A stretch of 64,000 nt of DNA, from assembly GCA_902806575.1 (NCBI GenBank), contig CADCXD010000005.1, positions 1,674,001 through 1,738,000 on the forward strand, given 5' to 3'. Positions 48,301 to 58,294 of the stretch are shown one piece after another. The first letter of the stretch is position 1, and each line of letters starts with the position of its first letter. This DNA is from Jackrogersella multiformis. Taxonomy: Eukaryota; Ascomycota; Sordariomycetes; Xylariales; Hypoxylaceae. A program made the translations under genes and the position numbers. A model generated the notes under the pieces. That model searched no databases and was not told where the DNA came from. It saw only the letters and a list, made by a program, of their open reading frames with translations.

Positions 48301-49194
48301 ATTTTAGAAGCGAACTGCCAGAAGTCGACACATTCTAGAGGTTCTACCCACTCTCGAGAAAGTGGTACTCCAGACAGCCCCATTGCCGTTGATGATGATC
48401 TCGGAGCCACTCGACGAGTGCTGTTCCCATCTCCGCGAAAGGAGGGCGAACCGAGGATTCTAGGCGAAGTTGCCGTCAATATCGTGCAGACTTCCCCGGC
48501 ATTTTCTGGCGCTAAGGGTGAACACGAGTTGGAGAAAGAGAATAATGGCCTTGCAATAGATGAAGACCCCTTTCTAGACGAGGACTTTGCCGACATATTT
48601 GGTACTCCGCCTCGGCCATCAACACCACCTCCCAAGACCAATAGCGGAGGTCCCTTCAAAACGCCGACTCGTCCGACACCAGGCCATCGACCGATCACTA
48701 GAAGTGTCACCAGGTCAAGGCGTTCTGTCAGGTCTATCAACTCCCCGAGTCAAATATTGATGATGGATCGCACCCCTACTAGAACCCCTCGCTCCAGCGC
48801 GGCTAGGCGCCATTCGCCGGGCGACTTGATGCCTTCACACCTTCTTAACAACCAACTCTTCAACACGCCCCTATCGAGATCACTTGGCCATATAATGTCC
48901 GATATTGACCAAGTTGGATTGCCGCAGTCGCCCCCTCGTTACCACATAGACCTAAGCATCCTACCACCGCTCGACGATCTAGAGCTCGGCGACGAACCCT
49001 TGGATTTTAGTCACTTTCTCGGTACCGATATGGGCCTCTCTAGCTCGCCTCCCATACGACGTAATGGAGGTCAGCGCATAGGCTCTAACCACAGCGCCGC
49101 TTACAATGACAAGGTTGCGACCTACTTTGCCCAGATGGACGCTAGCACTGTCCATATAGACGGCGTAGGGAAGAATGGTGAGAATACCCGTTAA
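45351..49194 (+). CDS. spt21: Spt21/Ams2-type histone gene regulator with AT-hook and GATA-like zinc finger
   Basis: Predicted 1244-residue nuclear protein. Three exons: 45351-45438, 45492-47972 and 48029-49194 (both introns phase 1; the first has a CTAAC branch site). The Spt21/Ams2 N-terminal domain (about residues 30-190) reads VQYTFDTSCQERCLARWPEV, IGIVDLKICLQAIAQCSPEL and VGQGMLSW. An AT-hook follows (GRPRGRPRKKP), then long Ser/Pro-rich disorder. A GATA-like finger uses Cys781/784 (FCNNCGALQTPTWRKIW) and Cys855/858 (LLCNPCGIWFSK), so the loop between Cys pairs is about 70 residues instead of 17-20. The second intron falls inside that finger. Fission yeast Ams2 activates histone genes and CENP-A loading in S phase; budding yeast Spt21 controls histone transcription. 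Orthology is inferred from the domain order. The start at 45351 gives a short proline-rich lead (MANQNNTPPAWGG). Confidence 0.9.
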
Positions 49195-49894
49195 GTACTT
49201 GGTACACCGATCAGGAGTGTTATATTGGTACACTTTAGGTGTTGGTGGCATGATGATGCTTGTCGAGAGGCTATGACTTTGCACATTTGTTTAGTTCGCA
49301 TTTCCCTATTTTCTACGGCCTTTGTTTGGAGGCGGCTCGCGAGAGCGATCGAGATACCCCACGGTAGATTATTGCGTTTTGCAGGCGTTTTTTTGCGGGA
49401 AGTCCTGCGCAGACAGGACATGCATAGCTGGCGGTGTTTAGGATCAGTTTCATGCTGTTGACTACCTCCTATCTAGCTAGCTAGGTAGAGAATAGGGGAG
49501 ATCAAGAAACTTGCTATCTTTGCTTAATACCTGAACTTGTCTTAATGTGAAAAGAGTGCTTATGCAGAATGAGGAATAATGAGACGTGGTTTGTCAATAT
49601 GACATATCGATGGTAAATATTGCAGTAGTTTGGTAAAACATACCATTTATTACATATTTACCTATCGCCCGTCCTATGCTAGAGTATCAACAGCCTAGCA
49701 TAGGACGACTCGACACATAGGGGTAAGATGAAAAGGTCGAGTCTTCTCTTCTCATCTGTTATCATCACGCGTACCTGACAACCAGCATAGAACGTATCAT
49801 ACTGCACGGCATTCGAAGATTTCATATCATGTCATATTATTCGTGATCAAAAAGCTCGCGCGGTGGCAGAAACAAGCCCGGGTTCTATGATTAT
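49195..49894. other. Convergent intergenic region
   Basis: 700 bp between SPT21 and the open frame downstream of RPA3. An inverted-repeat-like pair CTATGCTAG / CTAGCATAG lies at about 49675-49703. No gene seen. Confidence 0.5.
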
Positions 49895-50719
49895 CTACGC
49901 GTTCTCGTACTCTTCCACCTCCAGGGGGTCCTGCCTCACGATGCGCCAGCGGCCGACGTCGTCCATGCAGAAGGCGACGAGGCGGGAACGGTCGCCGCCG
50001 AGGCCGTCGAGGACCACGTCGAGCAGCTCGTCCGCGTGCTCCTCGAGCTCCCGGCGCCTGCGGATCTCCGCGCCGCTGACGAGGTTGCCGGACTTGGTGC
50101 GGAAGAGCCGGCCGCGACGCCGGGGAGGCAACGACGGGGACGTGGTCCAGGGCAGGGAGAAGGGGAAGGGGGGTAAGTAGGACGTTGATGCTGCTGCTGG
50201 AGACGGGGTTGGGGATTTCGGGCTGCGGGTTTTGCCGGGGGAGGGCGCCGGCGCGGTCCGTTGGGGAGAGGCGGGCTGGGGCCGAGGGGGTGGGTTGCTT
50301 TTCTGCCGCCGCTGAAAGCTGGTTGTTGCTTCTTGTATGTATTCGGTATACTCGGTGTACTGGGTATCTTGGGTGCTATAACGGGATGGTTGGGTGCCTT
50401 GGAGAACAGATTGCTGGGTCGCGGGTGGGAAGGACGGCGGGGTCTCTTGGATGGACAGTTGAGAGAGCTGGTTAGTGGGCGGTGTTATCACTCGAGAAGG
50501 CTGAGAACTAGCAGCAGCAGTGGGATTATTAGGAAGAGCAAAAGCAGTATTATTAGCTGATTCAGCAACGGTTTGAATTTTTTGTTTTTGTTGAGATCGA
50601 GTTTGCGTTACAAACTGAGGCCGAGGTTGCGACTGCTGAGACGAAGACTGCTGCTGCTGTTGATGATGCTGCTGCGAGCCAGCCAGCCACCCCAGAGACA
50701 CGCGTCCGCGTGCGAATCG
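49895..50719 (-). CDS. Long open frame in the same frame as, and directly after, the RPA3 stop
   Basis: 274 codons continue without interruption from the RPA3 stop (TGA, 50722-50720) to 49895, in the RPA3 reading frame. No ATG occurs in this frame until near the C-terminus (in FCMDDVGRW), so it cannot start independently in the usual way. The first half is Gln/Ser/Pro-rich (HHQQQQQSSSQQSQP). The last ~80 residues are charged and look folded (RTKSGNLVSGAEIRRRRELE, HADELLDVVLDGLGGDR, WRIVRQDPLEVEEYENA), with strongly GC-biased third positions like a real coding exon. It could be a C-terminal extension of RPA3, or a separate gene whose first exon I could not locate. I do not recognise the family. 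Confidence 0.5.
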   Translation of the reverse strand, partial: RFARGRVSLGWLAGSQQHHQQQQQSSSQQSQPRPQFVTQTRSQQKQKIQTVAESANNTAFALPNNPTAAASSQPSRVITPPTNQLSQLSIQETPPSFPPATQQSVLQGTQPSRYSTQDTQYTEYTEYIQEATTSFQRRQKSNPPPRPQPASPQRTAPAPSPGKTRSPKSPTPSPAAASTSYLPPFPFSLPWTTSPSLPPRRRGRLFRTKSGNLVSGAEIRRRRELEEHADELLDVVLDGLGGDRSRLVAFCMDDVGRWRIVRQDPLEVEEYENA

Positions 50720-51336
50720 TCAGTTCATGCCACCCTGATCCTGATATACGAAGAGATCCTTGAACTGATGCGTAACGTCGACGACGTTCTGGCACAGCTG
50801 AAAGTCTGTGAGATAAAGCATTAGAGATCAAGATAATTCAGAGCATAATTCTCAAAATAGATACGAGGAATATGGTTGATGAACGAGATAAACGAGAACC
50901 AAATTTAAGATTTGTTGGTTCGTGTAAGTGAGGACCAGGTAAATACAGCAGATCGGCCCATGAATCCGAGATAAGAATATTACAGGTGTCGGCGAGACAG
51001 CGGCTGGGATACATACCAACGTTGTTGCCGAGATCTATGGCATTCAGCACCTTGATGGATAGGTCTGGGTTCACTTTTCCAATGACCTGAGCCCCATTTC
51101 CAACCATGAGATGACAGTCCTACAGTAAGTAACATAACATTAGCTTAATTTACGTATGTTAGTTACCGTAGGTCAGTTCCACTCACTCTGTTAAGATTGG
51201 CTTGGACCTGGCCATCAGATTCGAGAAAGGCCGTGTCGCCGCGGAGCTGGACCACCTTGCCTACAATTATGACATTATGGCCAACGAAGGAATCCATTAG
51301 GGCCGCAGAAATGCGGGGTGTTGAAGTTGACTCCAT
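50720..51336 (-). CDS. rfa3: Replication protein A 14-kDa subunit (RPA3/Rfa3)
   Basis: Predicted 112 residues, normal for the subunit. Three exons: 51336-51187, 51119-51017 and 50805-50720; the second intron (211 nt) is long for this window. The OB-fold reads ALMDSFVGHNVIIVGKVVQ, DGQVQANLNR, VIGKVNPDLSIKVLNAIDLG and the C-terminal helix FQLCQNVVDVTHQFKDLF. RPA is the heterotrimeric single-strand DNA-binding complex of replication, repair and recombination; Rfa3 contributes to the trimer core. An ATG 24 nt upstream (51360) would add MVSLSNAK; I prefer 51336 (MESTSTPR). The stop context is AAC-TGA-CGA, and the same frame stays open for 274 more codons (previous entry). Confidence 0.92.
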
Positions 51337-53983
51337 TTTTGCATTTGACAATGAGACCACCGCCTAGTAGAGATTCAGACGTTGGTCTTGAGGCTCGAGG
51401 TTCACTAAAACGATAGGATCGAAGCTAAATGGTAGGAGTAGAAGTAGAAGTTTTTTTCCTTCTTAATTAGGTAGCGTTAAGATGGAAATATAAAGTTAAT
51501 GTGGATGTGGATTGAATGCGGGACTGTTGAGTGGGAAAAGGCGCGACGCGTTAAAAACGGGGCTGTTTTCTGTGGGGCTTTTCAGCTGAAGTTAAATTGA
51601 TCTAAAAACGGAAAGGCGCCTAGGAATAGTGGACCATATCAAGCATTGAACCGCAACAACATGAGCAGTCACTTCCAGGCCGAAAATACCAATTAGTACC
51701 TAAGTACCTGATTTTAATAGGTACCTAGGTACCTAATTCAAACAGTTGTTCTCTGCTTTAGTCCATAGATTCAAATACGGTCTTGCCCATAAAATATATG
51801 ATAAAGAGATACGTCCATGTTTTCTTTTTGCACGGACCTCCAAGGTTTATAGATCTACGGCGGGCCGGATCGACTCCAACTTCCAACTTTACATAGTAGA
51901 GGCCGCCCCTTCCCGGTGTTACACGGTTACACGGCAGACTAGCCGAGGAAGGTACCTAACTTCCAAGGTTTTAAGTACCTACCTGATACGCACTGTCGAT
52001 TTTCTGTCTCGAGCCAATCAGACACTCCGGACAGAATTTTAAGTTTGTCCGAAATTAATGATTAGCCGATTGGGATTTCCTATATTAAGTTAAGGTACCT
52101 AGTACAGTACATAGTTCAACCTTTTCATCTTGTAGTATATTTTAACAAGTAGACTGGCTGGACATCGCCTCCGTTGACCATACAGATGGATGTCATGAAG
52201 AGTGCCAACCTACCGGAGCCGAGAGCACGGGCGGAAAATACTTAATTCGAACCAACTTGAATTGAATCTTGTGGGGTATCCCGCTATTACCTAATAGTAA
52301 ATCAGAAAAGGAACCGATCAACTATAACCAATGTTAGTATCTTAGTTGTTACAACATAAGTTCGGAACTAAGGTCGCAGTAACTTGTCCAGACCTACTTC
52401 TCCGGAGTCATCGAATAATCTCTATCGTGTATCATAGTATTCACTATCCAGCAGGTAAAAGAAGATATGCAATAGAGGCTAGTTTGCTCGAGTCTGTGTA
52501 GAATTTTAAGGGGAACTAAGAAGGGGGCAGAAAAAAGGGGGCTATATATTACATATCAGGGAGCCATTGTACGAATATCAAATCATTTAACACGCTGGGT
52601 ATCCAATCATTTTCGTACAAGGATCGAGATGATCAATCTGAGCTCTTCCTTATGAACGCTTTAAATCGTGTTGGGAAGTTGTAACGAGACTGAAGTTTGA
52701 AATATGGCTTCTGGCATGGCTTACCAACCTTGGAACTTTCCTGTGGAATATCGAAAATAATCCTCTAACGGTGCCACCAGGGTTGGAGTTCCCATCAGAC
52801 TTTGTAAACGGCAAACTTAGTTATGAATATTACACCTATCGACTCTAATTTTAGCCCGGGCTAGAATTTCCGGCTCAAGTATGCATCCGATCTGTATGTG
52901 GGCAGAGTAGTCATTTCTGGAAACTGGAACTCGTAATTAAACTTCATTATTACTGATACAGAGACATCCAATGGGATCTCGTGGCTTTGTATTCATCCGT
53001 GTTGGCTAGTCATTCATGTATTCTAGTCTTGGTTTTGGACTTGAGGTGCATAATAATCGATGTGATCTATCAGACATTATTATAGGTTTAAGGTTTGTTA
53101 GGTAGGTCCCTTTTCTAGTACTTGTCAGCTAAATTCAGCAGCTAAACGGGTTTGTTGTATAGAGAAAGACCAGGGCCATATTAAGCTTTCGGAAATAGCA
53201 AATAAGACGAATACTCCTTATATGTACAAGCTGTATTTGATGTTACCGTAGTATCCGATTGCTTAAACTTCTGTCAATGCCGGCAGAGAGTCTAATCAAA
53301 GAACTGTCTCGAAACACTGTCTACCAACTGTCTCCTTCCTATGAACTTATCTGATATTAATTTTATATCACTGAAGCTTCTTTCCAGAAATTTGTATAGG
53401 TACCTAGGTACCTAACATTAAGGGGTAGACTCGGAAAAAGAACAGTTTAGTCGAAGGAGCAGTTGGAATCCGACTGGCAGCGCTACCCATGTTTCTGTTG
53501 CTGCAAAGAAAAATAGAACAGAGTTTAACCTAAAGGCTTTAACGGGTATCACAGGCTACTAAATCGCCCCCCTGTTACTACGTACCGAGGCAGGGAATTC
53601 AATGCTTCCCCCGTCCACTAGTGTCCTTCCCGAACCTGCTGCCCAGATTTTAGTCCTTCTCTCCACACTAAACTCACTTTTTGATTATCAAGCCACGAGG
53701 CCTTGTCCAATATGATACGTTCACTGGAGATTTAAAGTTGCTTGTGATGCTTTGGATGGGGTGATGAAATAACTGTCCTTGACTCGTGTAAGCTGTGGAA
53801 TGTACATCTCAACACTTGCTTTCAAATGGGAGGGGGCCGTCTTTGACATATTAGTAGCTAGGAGGCAAATCCTCAAATCCCTGCTATGCTTCTGATGTCT
53901 TGCTTATCTTGCTCGTCAATCATAGCTTTGATCGATATCTCCTAAGGCTAAGGCTAAGGGCTGTGCAAGGTCCCACAGCAGCT
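51337..53983. other. Gene-free region between RPA3 and the bZIP gene
   Basis: 2.6 kb without an intact gene. It contains TACCTAGGTA copies (51697-51736, 53397-53413), a hexameric CTAAGG triplet repeat at about 53942-53959 and a possible coding fossil near 52.6 kb (listed). The right end is probably the bZIP leader, perhaps with a 5' intron ending at TCCCACAG (about 53978). Confidence 0.5.
52549..52848 (+). pseudogene. Possible frameshifted coding fossil
   Basis: One plus frame is open from about 52549 to 52684 (including TLGIQSFSYKDRDDQSELF). An overlapping frame is open 52645-52848 and encodes a natural-looking Trp-rich peptide (WLLAWLTNLGTFLWNIENNP, then TVPPGLEFPSDFVNGKLSYE). Neither has a good ATG start or family assignment. 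It may be a relic with a frameshift, or chance. Confidence 0.2.
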
Positions 53984-55036
53984 ATGAATGAGCCACCGAA
54001 GTTCTTCAGTAGAAACCTCCAGGATGACGGAAACGACGGAATCTACCCGTTCGATAGCCAGTATATGAAGGATCCAGGAAATTATTACCAGGACGCCGAG
54101 CCCAGCGCCAATATGAACCATTCCTCCGTCGATCAACTGCAAGCTCAAACTCATCAGTCAAATCCTTTTCCGATGGATTCGATTTACGTTCAGACACCAA
54201 GAAAAGCTGCAAGTCGCCATACCAAGAACCAATCAGCACCATCACACTTCAACCCAGCCAGCTCCGAATCTCCTGGATTGTCAAGCGGGTCGTCGGATAC
54301 GCCGGAATCTCACTCGTCGCAACATACTGTAACGCCAGATGACGCGCCTGGAACTAGCAGCTTTCTGTCACCGGAATCCCCTCCCATTAAAAGGAGAAGA
54401 CAGCGTGCAAACAAAAATATGGAACAGGGTACCGAAGTGGCCAAGCGAAATAGGTTCTTAGAAAAAAATCGAGTTGCGGCAACCAAATGTCGACAAAAGA
54501 AAAAGGAGTGGGTGTCGGACTTAGAAGAGACAAGATTTGGCTTAGAAAGCCAGAACAACCACCTTCAGTTGGAATACAGCAGCCTGAGAAACGAGATCAC
54601 CCAGATAAAATCACAGCTCATGGAGCATGCCAGTTGCAATGATCCCAACATCGATAAGTGGATTGAGAATGAAGCAAAGAGATTCGTCGTAGGAGCAGGC
54701 GAGCGGTGCGACCAGATGTTGGCTAACTTGGCCCATGCCCCTGAATTGATTAATCGGCAGGATAGCTTTTCTTCGACTTCCGGGTATCCAGGCATTCCGG
54801 ATTCGGAGCTGCTCAGTCCAGTGACTCCATCACATAGAGGAAGTATGTCATTCCCTCCCGGGGTTCTGATGCCGAACTCACCTGCCTTATGCCGTCCGGA
54901 CCTGACGTCGAGCATGCCAGAGGCTGTAGCTTCGTTGCAAGCTGAAGAGCCATATTCAACGGGTCATATGCCCAATTCAGTAGCCGACGATATTACCGGC
55001 TTTGACGGTATATCGATAGCAAACGAACCATTCTAG
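53984..55036 (+). CDS. bZIP transcription factor, ATF/CREB-like
   Basis: Predicted 350-residue nuclear factor, single exon from the ATG at 53984 (MNEPPKFFSRN). The N-terminal ~140 residues are Ser/Pro/Gln-rich. The basic region is KRNRFLEKNRVAATKCRQKK, with the invariant Asn at about 162 and Arg at 170 (N-x7-R, as NRVAATKCR). A leucine-zipper coiled coil follows (WVSDLEETRFGLESQNNHLQ, then LEYSSLRNEITQIKSQLMEH). The KNRVAATKCR signature and the conserved segment after the zipper (CNDPNIDKWIENEAKRFV) are those of fungal ATF/CREB factors related to AtfA/Atf1, which bind CRE sites (TGACGTCA) in stress and spore programmes. The protein is shorter than classical AtfA and I do not see an osmotic-stress domain, so it is probably an Atf21-like paralogue. 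Confidence 0.92.
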   Translation: MNEPPKFFSRNLQDDGNDGIYPFDSQYMKDPGNYYQDAEPSANMNHSSVDQLQAQTHQSNPFPMDSIYVQTPRKAASRHTKNQSAPSHFNPASSESPGLSSGSSDTPESHSSQHTVTPDDAPGTSSFLSPESPPIKRRRQRANKNMEQGTEVAKRNRFLEKNRVAATKCRQKKKEWVSDLEETRFGLESQNNHLQLEYSSLRNEITQIKSQLMEHASCNDPNIDKWIENEAKRFVVGAGERCDQMLANLAHAPELINRQDSFSSTSGYPGIPDSELLSPVTPSHRGSMSFPPGVLMPNSPALCRPDLTSSMPEAVASLQAEEPYSTGHMPNSVADDITGFDGISIANEPF

Positions 55037-56798
55037 ATCTCGGCGATCCCCTAAGCTTGACAACAGACGACTGGAAACCCAAAGAAAACGGACTCGTATT
55101 GTGGCGCGACATACGATATGTCTATGTGCCAGAATACTGAGTGAGATTCCTGGCTACTTATTCTCGTTGGCACACGGCACAGACCTTAATTGATACAGAC
55201 GCTCTAGTGTGTCTCACGAAAACGATGGGCGGCTATCTATTACGCTGGGCGTTATAAGAGTTCTTAGTTTAATTTCTTTTGAGATCCATCGCCGAGTCGG
55301 TTTGTCCATCTTTCAGGGGTTATTTGCGAACCGGCCGATTACCCATATGCAGGTTTTCGAGGAGAAAAGAAATATTAAATCATAATAATGGGAGAGTGCT
55401 AAAGTTCACTTACTACTTCGCTTTCCTTATGAGGGAAGAAGGGAGAGGTGAAAGGATCTCTTCCACTAATGTGTCATGTGGATATCAAGATGGATCGGAC
55501 GGGAAAATACCTAATGACTAAACGAAATCATGATGGATTGGGGGGGGGAGGGGGGCGCTCTCTATCCCCATGGGGTTTGGATGCTGCCGACTGCGCATAT
55601 CCATATTCCAGAGCATTGTTACGAGGCAATGCTATGCCAGGTACCCTGGACATACTTGAGAGCAGCAACAAGGGCATCGGGCAGTCTGTTTCTATTTCGG
55701 CCTTGAATGGATTTGTCAAAAGTCGACACGCTCTCCAATGTGTCTTCTCCTCATTTCTGGTTAAAAGGGGTTGCTATTTTATAGGTATTTCAAATTTCGA
55801 ACAGGAGCACCCTATTGTTCGGTTACGGCGGCCGTGTCGTTGTTACGCCCCGGAGGTTTCGGCCGAGCTGCTCCTATCTGAGCCGGGAGTCCTTCGGCAG
55901 CTCCTTTCAGGCTCCCATTGTTTCGTAATTTGACGGGCAAGTATTTCGGTCGGTAGGTCATTCGATGGCAAGCTCTATTATGTATCATTAACGCACGACC
56001 AGAGGGATCATAATGTGGCCTTTGGGTTTATCTCTGGACAAGGGAAAATATAAACTGAAAAGGGGGAAATATCGATATTATAAGCAGCTAAGTAATTTAT
56101 TATCAAGGAAACAGTATACAAACTTTCCTTAGACCAGCTTACTCGACTGTCATGTATATACGATGGAACGACGAACTTACATATTCACATCTTTCACTCC
56201 ATCATAACGTCAGAGTACCAACCGATTACTATTCATCATTTCATTCTCCTGACATGTCCTTTACCTATAGCCGCCCGGTCTAGTTCAGGTAGGGCGTTGA
56301 TGAGTCGCCTTTCCGCGGCTCTGCCTACGCACATAACGATCATACCTACCTATGTAGATGTCTTTCAATGAGTGAATCGTGATCTAAGGACTAGAATCTG
56401 GAGCAAATTCAACCTAAAATGGCTAGAATGTATTTCCGTAGATGTGGTAATGTGGTACATAGGACCGATGTCATGTTCGCAATTCCTCTTGTGGCGGGTT
56501 TTCATTCCACCGGCGGGCGTTACGCACTAGTGAAATATTAAGGCCAGTCGTTGAACATGGAGGTATCTTGGAATAAATCACTCTTTTTAGTGGTCTCGAG
56601 TGTGGTCAGCGCCAGAGAGGAAAGCCTGAGCTTTTGTTAGCATCCGCGTCTTGTCAAAAGCAACCAAGTCATTTCAGATGTTCTTGGCGCATGTTATATG
56701 CTAGTACTGCTTATGTAGTTACAGAGGTCTCACGAGATCCTCAGATGATATACAGCCAAATACATAGTTAGACCTTGATTTCCGAGAATGGATTGTGT
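55037..56798. other. Convergent intergenic region, bZIP and uL4m
   Basis: 1.76 kb. Open frames exist (for example 55448-55933) but span a G-tract at 55538-55554 and show no domain, so no gene is called. Confidence 0.5.
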
Positions 56799-57932
56799 CT
56801 ATTCTACTAGCACTTTTCCGCTCTCGGGTGCCTTCGGTAGCGTAGCAGTAGCGACAAACACCCTGGCGACAAGATCGCTCTGATGCCTCTCGATCATCTC
56901 CTTGAGCGCCTCCCTTTCTACGACTAGGCGGTTGGTCTCTAAGAGGTCCTTGACGTCAACATCCTCGATATCCAGCGCGCGACCGTAGTTCGGCACCTCA
57001 CCTAGCGCCCCGAACAGGTTCTCCCGGACCGTGGTGGTGATGATGGTGCTGCGGCCGTTCCGCCGCCCGAACTCGTTGGCGTCGAGCACCTGGCTCACCC
57101 ACCGGGCCTTGAAGCTGCGCTGGAGCTCTTCCTGCAGCCCGCCGGTTTCGACTAGTTCCGCGTACTCGCTCGGCAGCGGCAGCTCCATGCCGTCCTGGCA
57201 CACGATGAGTTCGCCGCGGCGGTAGCGGTAGCTCAACGCGGTGCGCCACGCCAGGTCGTACACCTTGCGCGTGATCTTGGTCCCGAAGTCGCGCGGCTTG
57301 GGCCCGAACGCCCTACCACCTCCGCGCAGCATTGGCGATTGCTTGGTCCCTAGACGGGCGCGGCCTGTTCCCTTCTGGGGACGTATCTTGTGATGCGAAC
57401 CTCTTACGTCGTATCGATTTTTCGTGGACCCCGTGCCCTGTCGCGCGTTGTCTCCTTCGTAGACGACGGCGAGATGCAGGATGTCGCGTCGCAACGGTAG
57501 ATGTAGGTGCTTCGTAGACCAGGACTCGAGGCGCAGCGGCTCGAAGGAGGGGAAGTTAAAGATGGTTAGGGGGACGGTGCTTGCTATTTTGTTCGTCGTA
57601 TTAGTACGGAGGTGTGTCTTCTATAGAGTGTCTTCTTATATTAAGCATATTCTATGTGTTGCGAGTGTAGGTATGTACCTGGTCTCCAATGGGATCCGGC
57701 GTCTACTGAGGTGGTGATCCTAGGCAGGGGGGCCTCAGTCGCCATTGATCTTGTGAATGTCGACGATGGTATCCGAAGCTATATTCGTATTCATATTCAT
57801 TAACAACCGTGCTCTTGCTGAATGATTGGACAAGGCAATAATAAATACCGAGGCTGCTTCTCGACATGTTTGTGACGATAGGGTCAGATTCCTTAAGGCC
57901 TCATTGAGGCCCCTGACACCTTTACTTGCCAT
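56799..57932 (-). CDS. Mitochondrial large-ribosomal-subunit protein uL4m
   Basis: Predicted 322 residues. Three exons: 57932-57849, 57778-57679 and 57583-56799 (phases 0 and 1). The first exon (MASKGVRGLNEALRNLTLSS) and the start of the second (LRIPSSTFTRSMATEAP) form a basic mitochondrial presequence with a plausible processing site around RSM. The uL4 core follows: LHLAVVYEGDNARQGTGSTK, GSHHKIRPQKGTGRARLGTK and PMLRGGGRAFGPKPRDF, then DLAWRTALSYRYRRGELIVC. The GTGRARLGTKQSPMLRGGG loop is the conserved extension that lines the peptide exit tunnel in the L4 family. The third-exon frame alone lacks an ATG; the upstream exons supply start and targeting signal. It is head to head with mL38. Confidence 0.94.
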
Positions 57933-58294
57933 AGCTTCGACAATCTGGACTATAGATTGTAACTATGTTTGGTGGTGTTGGTATCGGTCGAGACTGTAGA
58001 AGATATGGTTAGAATTCAATTCAATTCAATTTAATCCCGGAAAAATTATCGAAGATGCAACTAAAGATACCTGGGTACCTTAGCAGCTTAAGTAGGTACA
58101 CAGGTACTTTGTATCGATAAGTGGTAGGACAGAAAGTGTCATCCACTTAGGTATCGCGCTTCCGGATTTTAAATGGGTCCCGAAAAGAGCTTTGGGATTC
58201 AGAATTTAGAATTTAGAATTCTTAAAAATAGTTCCGTAATTTCTATTCTTTTAATGTATAGGTTATAAACAACCTCGACAAGCCCCAGCCAGCC
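57933..58294. promoter_or_regulatory. Bidirectional promoter of two mitoribosomal protein genes
   Basis: 362 bp separate the start codons of uL4m (minus) and mL38 (plus). It includes AATTCAATTCAATT repeats at 58013-58032, one GGGTACCTTAG repeat remnant and a GAATTTAGAATTTAGAATTC tract (58200-58220). Confidence 0.6.

Noticed and set aside
55448..55933. 161-codon plus-strand frame
   Set aside because: It crosses a G homopolymer and simple sequence and shows no conserved features.
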